From Phycisphaerae bacterium (GTDB lineage: Bacteria; Planctomycetota; Phycisphaerae; Sedimentisphaerales; Anaerohalosphaeraceae): DNA of 28,790 nt. Below, one piece after another: positions 23,501 through 28,790 of this stretch. The translations under genes and the position numbers were made by a program. Positions within the stretch are counted from its first letter, which is position 1. Each line of letters opens with the position of its first letter. The notes below the pieces were generated by a model. The model was given only the letters and a program-made list of their open reading frames with translations. It did not search any database and was not told where the DNA came from. The stretch is taken from the NCBI GenBank assembly GCA_021736615.1, contig JAIPFN010000088.1:1-28790 (forward strand), read 5' to 3'.

Positions 23501-24711
23501 TCTTTACAGGAGTAACGGGTTCTTCGTTTACAGTGCAGGTATGGGGTGACGGTTTTAATCATATCGGCCCGACCGGTTTCCAAATCGTCGCCACAGGCGC
23601 ACCTGTCAATGATCCTGTACCGGATGTTGTCGGCATGACACAGGCAAATGCAGAAGCGGCCATAGTCGCAGCCGGCTTTACTGTTGGTACGGTAACAACG
23701 GCTTATAGCGATACTGTCGCGGCAGGCGACGTTATCAGCCAGTCTCCGACAGCAGGTACGCCAACTGCCGCAGGTTCACCGGTTGACATCGAAGTTTCGC
23801 TCGGTGTTCAGATGGTAACTGTTCCTGATGTTGTTGGTCAGGCTCTGGCAACTGTAGAACCTACGCTTATTGCAGCACAGTTGACTCTTGGCATAGCAAC
23901 TACTGCCTACAGTGATACTGTTGCTCTCGGTGATGTTATCAGCCAGAACCCGACGGCAGGATCGAGCGTTGTTCACGACTCGGCCGTTGATATTGTTGTT
24001 TCGTTGGGTGTTGAGATGGTAACTGTACCGAATGTTGTCGGTCAGGCTCAGGCAACCGCTGAAGCTAACATTATCGCAGCACAACTGGTTGTTGGTACAG
24101 TGACCACTGCTTATAGCGATACGGTTCCGGCAGGTGATGTTATCAGCCAGAACCCGACCGGCGGAGCAAGCGTTGTTCACGACTCGGCGGTTGATCTTGT
24201 CGTTTCACTAGGTGTTCAGATGGTAACCGTACCGAATGTTGTCGGTCAGACGCAGGCAACCGCAGAGGCTAATATAGTTGCTGCACAACTGGTTGTTGGT
24301 AATGTGACCACGGCATCAAGCCCGACAGTTCCTGCAGGCGATGTGATCAGTCAAAATCCGGCAGGGAGCACATCTGCTGCAATCGGATCATCGGTTGATC
24401 TGGTTGTCTCAACAGGTCCGGCACCTGCGCCGCCGGCTGCCCCGAGCGGCCTGTCGGCGACGGCTATTTCCAAGTCTCAGATCGATATAAGCTGGACAGA
24501 TAACGCAACTAATGAGACCGGCTTTAAGATAGAACGTTCGGACCGCAACAACGGTAACTTTGTTCAGATCGCAACAGTTGGCGCCGATGTCACATCTTTC
24601 AGTGACACAGGTCTCAAAAAGAACACGACTTACTATTACCGTGTTCGGGCAACGAATGCATCCGGCGATTCGGCCTACTCAAATGAGGCAAGTGCAAAGA
24701 CGCCGAAGTAA
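17521..24711 (+). CDS. Giant secreted mosaic protein: DUF6288, HEAT, sialate esterase, FN3 and PASTA domains
   Basis: A 2396-residue protein with a signal peptide (1-20) and a strong AAAGGAG site. In order: PDZ-like domain (about 45-150), DUF6288 helical region (150-490; GYGTVNTPAL, IPYGDHEPYF, DNGKCG-like motifs), HEAT-type repeats (500-620), a helical region, PKD/Ig-like domain (810-903), FN3 (907-1005), SASA/sialate O-acetylesterase-like domain (1010-1297; GQSN Ser1018, WHQG, His1274), two FN3 (1299-1500), a beta-type domain starting SVNFYAYG (1505-1707), FN3 (1716-1814), a second SVNFYAYG domain (1820-2024), four PASTA repeats of exactly 68 residues starting 2033, 2101, 2169 and 2237, and a last FN3 (2305-2396). 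No PEP-CTERM or LPxTG anchor is visible. The esterase residues are intact, so deacetylation of a glycan is likely; the rest probably binds polymer. It is followed by its own terminator. Confidence 0.85.
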   Translation: MKKLLLMFAILFAIVTVSMAVPPDLTAGGVPDEDPAITINLGPTGARGWVHHVKIDTSESRQILVTAVDTGSPADGILAVDDVILGADGTGANPVAFSSDARKSLGWAIGDAEARTPATLKLLRWRSGSTTTVSLTLQTMGAYSATAPYSCPKSALILQQGLQYVYDNEDAGAYSFGAITMLADGNPTYQAKAQTAAVALIPDQATMTQMMSDDRDTTPMVAWQRGHVLIFLTEYYLATGDTQVLPAIEAYAVNIAKNTSLFGTTGHGFAEKNTDGSPNGPNGDGYGTVNTPALFCLIGMELAKECGVTNSVIDPGIERAIRFFAYYSGKGAIPYGDHEPYFVQHENNGKCGTAALAFMFQETRVEEAKFFAKMCTASATEREMGHTGAYFNYVWAPLGAAVGGPDTAAALFARLSWVYDLSRCWDGSFKYDCLNGEGPIDGSEYNNFRMSTAALLTYALPLRELRITGKGHDSGRWLNGTDAAEAIAADDYDATIRSDSELIADLDSWSPKVRYAAGEELGNRTIDASELSQITALANNTGGSSRSRAAACYALGQIGDSSSAATLAVLLTDSDNYVRYLAGEGMRYLPKADNLVYLDTILTAADTTAQPLYPMVDEDPMHFAHGRLAMLLFYSGSVYGPQGVINGSGIDGVDRGLLYPAIRAIAETPVGMSRSTLEKTYENLDYNDVLTLSGTIVDSIVNRAPADRMFSHSVRAGGVASLYNYGIAEGVPAGMIYAADTVWNGANRIQAYERLGAYAGSVNTVTPDPGTVEFLESYVDDVEVGPTVQTILAAIAADTNPTPLTAFKSILSATVDDTSLTLPNNSTVLRVDGFDHAQGDSVYTWRKLSGPGTVSFSDNGTAAAAISTLTFDNNVGTYQFEVTMSDSRALTEEYATVTVDILAGAADVTSPAPDPMTWALAPVAISNTEITMTASTATDTSGVEYYFDCTAGPGNDSGWQDSPIYTDIALAPGTEYTYTVTARDKSVNQNATAASTAASATTTGTALPLKIFIMAGQSNTEGHGEMSPVETQGTLEYIVNSDPGTYGHLKDGAGWTVCDDAWIWYKRGGTTLLTGGLSAGFGASSTTIGPELQFGCEMGNAYGQQILIIKTAWGGKSLGVDFRPPSSGWSVNPPVADGDQGYYYQEMMNYVSDVLTNLATYFPTYNPADGYEIAGFGWHQGWNDRVTPALATEYEVNMVNFITDIRTDLGVSDLPFVIATTGMDGNPDYSEVELAQLAMEDFVTYPQFNGNVAVVDTQNFWHDVASSPADQVYHWNRNAETYFQIGRSMALELQSLIVTDDTAPPTPNPARFGAAPAADSDTEISMTAATGSDLTGPVEYLFTETSGNAGGTSSDWQTNPTYTDTGLLPETVYTYTVTMRDGLGYTGTASAAASASTMSYIDIFPPTPNPATFAVAPMTSSATSISMVATTGSDINGPVEYLFTETSGNPGGASSGWQTSESYTDTGLTTGMAYTYTVTMRDSIGNVGAASAPVSAMATDMDFFSVNFYAYGSMDPADYDKVTLEADESAGVGSWNAIGWENYLIPWGLSSPASPVTITSVLGSTATFTLNEVRNGGPYLWSSPHTNLPGDGNGDLMDGHANGTEDPGDGTLIFDMTVSDITADTYDVVIYMGCNAAQYGDGTAKIVFNGGPVQDFKLTSGAYAAFAEITDSVTPGNYIVFENVTGSSFTVQVWGNGFNHIAPTGFQFASPPDTSPPTPNPATFVSPPAAAPLSNTEIRMTATTGTDSSGPVEYYFAETSGNPGGTDSGWTTNPVYYDTGLDPETQYTYTVTMRDSLGNTGTASAPANATTRGSVADIISVNFYAYGALDPADYDAVTLEAGEYAGVGLFNTNGWENYLVPWSPTSPRPPVTITSVQAATATLTLNDVRNGGPYTSTPHVNFPGDGNGDLMDGHCNATYDPGDGSNIFDMVVSDIPYASYDVIFYMGCNAAQYLGGTANIVFNGGSEQDFTLTSGEFAGFAEITNPVTPGNYIVFTGVTGSSFTVQVWGDGFNHIGPTGFQIVATGAPVNDPVPDVVGMTQANAEAAIVAAGFTVGTVTTAYSDTVAAGDVISQSPTAGTPTAAGSPVDIEVSLGVQMVTVPDVVGQALATVEPTLIAAQLTLGIATTAYSDTVALGDVISQNPTAGSSVVHDSAVDIVVSLGVEMVTVPNVVGQAQATAEANIIAAQLVVGTVTTAYSDTVPAGDVISQNPTGGASVVHDSAVDLVVSLGVQMVTVPNVVGQTQATAEANIVAAQLVVGNVTTASSPTVPAGDVISQNPAGSTSAAIGSSVDLVVSTGPAPAPPAAPSGLSATAISKSQIDISWTDNATNETGFKIERSDRNNGNFVQIATVGADVTSFSDTGLKKNTTYYYRVRATNASGDSAYSNEASAKTPK
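23617..24432 (+). repeat. Four PASTA-coding tandem repeats of 204 bp
   Basis: Unit starts at 23617, 23821, 24025 and 24229, each beginning with the VPDVVG or VPNVVG motif. Units 2-4 also share long stretches at DNA level (ATGGTAACTGTTCC-like junctions, GTTATCAGCCAGAACCCGAC), which points to recent internal expansion. Confidence 0.85.
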
Positions 24712-24735
24712 TCAGTAGATAGTAATTGTTTTGAG

Positions 24736-24770
24736 AAGGCATGGCGGTTCATTACTGCCATGCCTTTTTT
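24736..24770 (+). terminator. Intrinsic terminator after the giant gene
   Basis: AAGGCATGGCGGT pairs with ACTGCCATGCCTT (one mismatch, 5-nt loop) and runs into six T. It lies 25 bp after the stop codon. Confidence 0.9.
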
Positions 24771-24955
24771 GTTATTACCGGCTGCGAGGCAGAGAAAACA
24801 TCTTCAAGTAAAAGGTATACCTATGCGGGGTTTTGGGTGTTATCGGAGCCTACTAAGCTCTGGCAGCTAAAGCATATGGAAGATCACATTAAGTCGATAC
24901 TTAGAACGCCAGTAAAATAAAGAAAGCCCGTTGAGGTGGGCAATATTGTACGGTA

Positions 24956-24984
24956 TTGTTTTTTTAACCAATATTATGTATAAT
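24956..24984 (+). promoter_or_regulatory. Probable promoter of the 2-hydroxyacid dehydrogenase gene
   Basis: TTGTTT (24956-24961), a 17-bp spacer and consensus TATAAT (24979-24984), 65 bp before the GTG start. Predicted by eye. Confidence 0.5.
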
Positions 24985-25049
24985 TAGTATGTCAACTGTT
25001 GTATTTCAGGGTTTAGAAACAAAAAACTACTTTTTACAGGGGCGAATTA

Positions 25050-27911
25050 GTGTCGACTGATCAAATACAAAAAATAAATACGGATATAGCTAAGCTTATC
25101 AGTGGCGATGTGATGTCGGATATTTTTAATCGCATCGCTTACAGCACTGACGCGAGCATCTACCAGATCGTGCCGATGTGCGTGGTCTGCCCAAAGACCG
25201 GCGATGATGTTGCCGCCGTTGTTAAATACGCAGCGGCTAACAACATCCCCATAGCCGGTCGCGGCGCGGGCAGCGGTCTCGCCGGTGAGTGCCTTACCGA
25301 GGGAATCGTAATAGACTTCCGCCGGTATATGAACAAGATAGTCCGTATAGAGCAGCAGGGCAGCCGCGTAGTCTGCCAGCCTGGCGTAGTCCTGGCCGAC
25401 CTCAACAATTACCTGGCCAAATACGACAAAAAGATCGGCCCCGACCCGTCCAGCGGCAATAGGGCGGTCATCGGCGGAGTAGTCGCAAACAACGCTACCG
25501 GCGCACACTCCCTGCACTACGGTTATATCGCCGAGCACATCGCCTCCGTCGAAACGGTCCTCGCCGGCGGCCAGGTCGTTCGTTTCGACAACAACTGCGA
25601 CCCCGCCCAGCTAACCGGCCCAGCCGCCGAAATCGCCAAAAAGTGCCTGCAAATCCTAACCGGCAAAGAAGAAATAATCGCCAAAGCTCTGCCGCGAACA
25701 AAACGAAACCGCTCCGGTTACAACATAGCCAATATTACTCACGACGGCAAGATCGATATGGCCGCTCTCCTAGCCGGTTCAGAAGGAACCCTCGGCGTTT
25801 TCACCGAGATTACCCTCCGGACGGTCGACCTGCCGAAAGCCAAAGGCCTCTTGCAGCTTGAGTTTGACTCGTTTGAGAATATGGCCCGGGCGGTACCGAT
25901 CATCACTGCCGGCGGGGCGGCCGCATGCGAGCTTATGGACCGCAAAGTAATGGATCTCGCCCTGGAGACCATGCCCGAATACTCCGACATTTTCCCCAAG
26001 TCCTGCCAGGCTGTTTTGCTCGTCGAGCAGATAGGCGATTCACCCGCACAGGTGCAGCAAAGGATATCTAAATGTGTTTCGGACGTGGGCAGCCTTTCGA
26101 GTGGTTCGGCAATCTTCATCGACGAAGATCAGCAGCTTCGCATCTGGAAATCCCGCAAAGACGCGGTGCCCCTGTTAAGCAGGAAAAAGGGCCACAAACG
26201 ACCTATACCGTTCATCGAAGACGTATCGGTAGAGAACGTCCAGCTCGCAAAATACATAGAGGGCATGGCTTTAATCGGCGAAAAATACGATATCCTGATG
26301 GCATTCTACGGCCACGCCGGCGACGGCGAACTGCATCTCCGCCCGTATCTGGACCTCAGCGAACAAGCCGACATTCGGAAAATGAAAGACATCGCCAATG
26401 ACGTGTTCAATCTCGCTTGGTCACTGGGAGGCACGATAAGCGGCGAACACGCAGACGGACTCGTTCGCGCACCGTTTATCCGCAAACAGTACGGCGACGA
26501 GTTTTATCAATTACTTTGGTCGATCAAAAAAGCGTTCGACCCAGCCGGTATCTTAAACCCCGATAAAATCCTCTCCCCCAACCCGGAAATTATGACCGCA
26601 AATCTTCAGGCCTCCCGAAAGATGCCCGAGTGCAAAGACACCGCCCTGAACTTTCAGCCCGACGAATTCCGTTTCGAGATCGGCCAGTGCAATGGCTGCG
26701 GAGTCTGCACGTCCACCCAGAATGGCACCGCACTATGCCCGGTATACAGGGCAACCGGCGACGAACTGGCCTGCTCGCGGGCAAAGGCCAACCTCTTACG
26801 CGCAGCGATTACCGGCATGATAGATGAAAAGGACCTCCGGTCAAATGAATACAAAAGAATCCTTTCGCTCTGCATTAACTGCAAACGCTGCTCGATAGAG
26901 TGTCCGTCCGGCGTAGATATTTCCAAACTCATCATAGAGGCCCGCGCCCAGCTCGCAAAAACCAAACCCTTCACAAAAACCGAACAGCTACTGATCCATA
27001 ACAGACTTCTAAGCTTGATGGGCAGCACTTTCAAACCATTCAGCAATTTCTTCATGTCTTTGCCCCCGTTCAAATGGTTTCTGGAAAAAGCAGCCAGTCT
27101 GGACAAACGCAGACCAATGCCGAGTTTCGCCGGAGGTTCTTTCATCCAAAAGGGCAGAAAATACCTCAAATCTCTCGCTCCTATATCCGGGCCAATCGAC
27201 AAAGTCGCCTATTTCACGGACACCTACGCCGCATACAACGACCACGAACTCGGCTTTGCTGTAATCAATACTTTGCACCACAACAACATAGAAGTCATCA
27301 TCCCCGACCAACTGCCCGCACCGCTTCCGGCAATAGTCTACGGCGACATAAATACCGCCCGAAAGGATATGAACTACAACGTCGCCTCTCTCGCAAAAGC
27401 GGTCCGCGGCGGTTACAAGATAGTCTGTTCCGAACCTAGCGCCGCACTATGCCTGACCGACGAACTTAGGCTTCTGATAAATAGCGAAGACGCAAAACTA
27501 GTCGCCGAAAACACATACGAACTAATGACCTATCTCGATGGGCTTAACGCCAAAGGTAAGCTGAAACCCGCCGCCAGGCCGCAGATTGGAAGCTATGCAT
27601 ACCACGCCCCATGCCACCTCAAAGCGATAGGCACTGCCGGCAAATGCATAAGTCTTCTAGGCGATGTTGCCGGTGTAAAAGTCACAGACCTCAACGCGGG
27701 CTGCTGCGGACTTTCCGGAACTTTCGGAATGCAAAAGAAAAATTACGACTTATCTCTTGATATAGGCCGCGCTTTAGCCGATGCTATTGATGCAGCCGAT
27801 CAGCCGTTTGCCTTAACAGAGTGTGCCGCCTGCAAAATGCAGATTGAACACCTGACCGGCAAAGAAACGCTCCACCCGATAAAGGTGCTCGCAAAGGCAT
27901 ACGGCCTGTAG
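25050..27911 (+). CDS. FAD-linked 2-hydroxyacid dehydrogenase fused to an iron-sulfur GlcF-type half (YdiJ/D-LDH-like)
   Basis: A 953-residue cytoplasmic or membrane-associated enzyme of the GlcD-GlcF fusion type, oxidising D-lactate, glycolate or D-2-hydroxyglutarate and passing electrons to quinone or another carrier. Residues 40-240 are a FAD_binding_4 domain (RGAGSGLAGE at 71-80, PDPSSGNRAVIGGVVANNATG at 131-151). Residues 265-520 are the FAD-oxidase C domain with GHAGDGELH. Two 4Fe-4S motifs follow: C547-x2-C550-x2-C553 with C563-P, and C608-x2-C611-x2-C614 with C618-P. The C-terminal half holds one clear CCG motif (885-887, AGCCGLSG); the equivalent first CCG position near residues 750-760 has no cysteines. 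GTG start with AGGGG upstream. The substrate cannot be decided from sequence. A short hairpin and an AmrS-like gene follow. Confidence 0.9.
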   Translation: MSTDQIQKINTDIAKLISGDVMSDIFNRIAYSTDASIYQIVPMCVVCPKTGDDVAAVVKYAAANNIPIAGRGAGSGLAGECLTEGIVIDFRRYMNKIVRIEQQGSRVVCQPGVVLADLNNYLAKYDKKIGPDPSSGNRAVIGGVVANNATGAHSLHYGYIAEHIASVETVLAGGQVVRFDNNCDPAQLTGPAAEIAKKCLQILTGKEEIIAKALPRTKRNRSGYNIANITHDGKIDMAALLAGSEGTLGVFTEITLRTVDLPKAKGLLQLEFDSFENMARAVPIITAGGAAACELMDRKVMDLALETMPEYSDIFPKSCQAVLLVEQIGDSPAQVQQRISKCVSDVGSLSSGSAIFIDEDQQLRIWKSRKDAVPLLSRKKGHKRPIPFIEDVSVENVQLAKYIEGMALIGEKYDILMAFYGHAGDGELHLRPYLDLSEQADIRKMKDIANDVFNLAWSLGGTISGEHADGLVRAPFIRKQYGDEFYQLLWSIKKAFDPAGILNPDKILSPNPEIMTANLQASRKMPECKDTALNFQPDEFRFEIGQCNGCGVCTSTQNGTALCPVYRATGDELACSRAKANLLRAAITGMIDEKDLRSNEYKRILSLCINCKRCSIECPSGVDISKLIIEARAQLAKTKPFTKTEQLLIHNRLLSLMGSTFKPFSNFFMSLPPFKWFLEKAASLDKRRPMPSFAGGSFIQKGRKYLKSLAPISGPIDKVAYFTDTYAAYNDHELGFAVINTLHHNNIEVIIPDQLPAPLPAIVYGDINTARKDMNYNVASLAKAVRGGYKIVCSEPSAALCLTDELRLLINSEDAKLVAENTYELMTYLDGLNAKGKLKPAARPQIGSYAYHAPCHLKAIGTAGKCISLLGDVAGVKVTDLNAGCCGLSGTFGMQKKNYDLSLDIGRALADAIDAADQPFALTECAACKMQIEHLTGKETLHPIKVLAKAYGL

Positions 27912-27929
27912 GGGGATGTATAAAAGCGC

Positions 27930-27945
27930 GGGAGCGCGAGCTCCC
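27930..27945 (+). other. Small GNRA-loop hairpin between the dehydrogenase and AmrS genes
   Basis: GGGAGC/GCTCCC closes a GCGA tetraloop. No T run follows, so it is more likely an mRNA processing or stability element than a terminator. Confidence 0.45.
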
Positions 27946-27989
27946 CGATAAAAACTGTGCTAGTTTTAAAACGCTTAAGGGAGGTAGCA

Positions 27990-28790
27990 ATGCCAAAAGA
28001 ACAGCCATTTAAAACAGCGGTATTGTGGGGCAAAAAAGATGATGGTAAAGTAGTCTGCAAACTGTGCAATTTCCGCTGTGTCATTCCGGATGGCAAGGCC
28101 GGTCATTGTGCCGTCCGCAAGAATATCGGCGGGACGTTGTACTCGCTCAACTACCACAAGGTCTGCGCTGCAAGCACCGACCCCATCGAAAAGAAACCCC
28201 TCTTCCATTTTCTACCATCGACCAGCAGTTATTCAATCTCCACGCCCGGCTGTAATTTCCAGTGCACCTTTTGCCAGAACTGGCAGATCAGCCAGATGGC
28301 CCTGGTTTGCGGCGAGATAGAAGGCAGCGATATGCCCCCGAAACGCATCGTCGAAGAAGCAAAATTAAGCCGCTGCGACACCATCGCATACACCTACACC
28401 GAACCGACCATCTTCATGGAACTATGCGCCGACTGCGGCGTTCTGGCCAAGCAGGCCGGGCTGAAAAACATCTTTGTCAGCAATGGCTATATGACGCCGG
28501 AGGCCGTAGATTTCGCATCCGAATGGCTCGACGCGATCAATATAGACCTCAAATCCTTCAGCGACGATTACTACAAAAACCTCTGCAAAGCCAGGCTGGC
28601 CCCCGTCCTCGACACCATAAAATACATCGCAAACAACACCGACATCTGGATGGAACTTACAACGCTGGTTGTTCCGTGCAGCAACGATTTCGATGACGAA
28701 CTAAAGGCAATCGCTGATTTCATAGTCGAAAACCCAGGACCGGACACCCCATGGCATGTAAGCAGATTTTACCCAATGTATAAGATGGAT
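27990..28790 (+). CDS. amrS: AmmeMemoRadiSam-type radical SAM protein AmrS (3' end off the window)
   Basis: The frame starts at ATG 27990 behind a strong GGGAGG and stays open for 267 residues to the window edge; family members have about 330-340. An N-terminal cysteine set (C23, C26, C30, C40) of the type CxLCxxxC precedes the radical SAM cluster motif C88-x3-C92-x2-C95 (CNFQCTFC), with YTYTEPTIF and NIDLKSF segments typical of the PflA-like radical SAM group. AmrS proteins occur with AmmeMemoRadiSam partners (AMMECR1- and Memo-like proteins); neither partner is visible in the window but either could lie just beyond it. The exact reaction is not known to me. The gene follows the dehydrogenase by 78 bp and may be co-transcribed. 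Confidence 0.88.
   Translation, partial: MPKEQPFKTAVLWGKKDDGKVVCKLCNFRCVIPDGKAGHCAVRKNIGGTLYSLNYHKVCAASTDPIEKKPLFHFLPSTSSYSISTPGCNFQCTFCQNWQISQMALVCGEIEGSDMPPKRIVEEAKLSRCDTIAYTYTEPTIFMELCADCGVLAKQAGLKNIFVSNGYMTPEAVDFASEWLDAINIDLKSFSDDYYKNLCKARLAPVLDTIKYIANNTDIWMELTTLVVPCSNDFDDELKAIADFIVENPGPDTPWHVSRFYPMYKMD

Overview
The window looks like a chromosomal fragment of a Gram-negative planctomycete, most likely of the Phycisphaerae/Sedimentisphaerales type. This placement is inference from gene content. The evidence is lipid A/core LPS genes (lpxK, hldE), several diheme beta-propeller proteins related to the alpha subunit of hydrazine synthase (HzsA-like), a DUF6288-type giant secreted protein, planctomycete-style SGNH and sialate-esterase domains, and intergenic heptad repeats. 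GC is moderate, and the intergenic DNA is clearly more AT-rich than the genes.

Layout. 1-2498 (minus strand): hldE (runs off the left edge) behind lpxK, a lipopolysaccharide block. 2617-3302 (minus): a four-heme NapC/NrfH-like membrane cytochrome with its own terminator. 3303-3950: intergenic, dominated by a 159-bp imperfect hairpin made of degenerate heptads. 3951-4828: a small PilZ protein and a convergent half-size TauE/SafE permease sharing a terminator region. 5112-16616 (plus): an accessory block of exported proteins. It holds an HzsA-like diheme protein with an extra N-terminal domain, an SGNH esterase with a scrambled domain order, a 24-codon remnant that matches the start of the HzsA-like genes and abuts a repeat, a Sec-exported FAD oxidoreductase, and two tandemly duplicated HzsA-like diheme proteins. 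16617-17520: about 900 bp without a convincing gene. 17521-24711: a 2396-residue secreted mosaic protein (PDZ/DUF6288, HEAT, PKD-like, FN3, sialate esterase, a duplicated beta-type domain, four PASTA repeats, FN3). 25050-27911: a GlcD-GlcF-type FAD/iron-sulfur 2-hydroxyacid dehydrogenase fusion. 27990-28790: the start of an AmrS-type radical SAM protein that runs off the right edge.

How it may work together. The 5112-24711 block encodes only proteins with export signals. It combines esterases, a carbohydrate-binding-like flavoprotein and c-type cytochromes with propeller domains. I infer a periplasmic or surface system that de-esterifies and oxidises a complex polysaccharide, with electrons passing through diheme cytochromes. 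The sequence alone does not prove this. The most unusual items are the interleaved SGNH/sialate-esterase protein, the repeat-flanked segment carrying it, and the HzsA-like gene family that is expanding and decaying within one locus.
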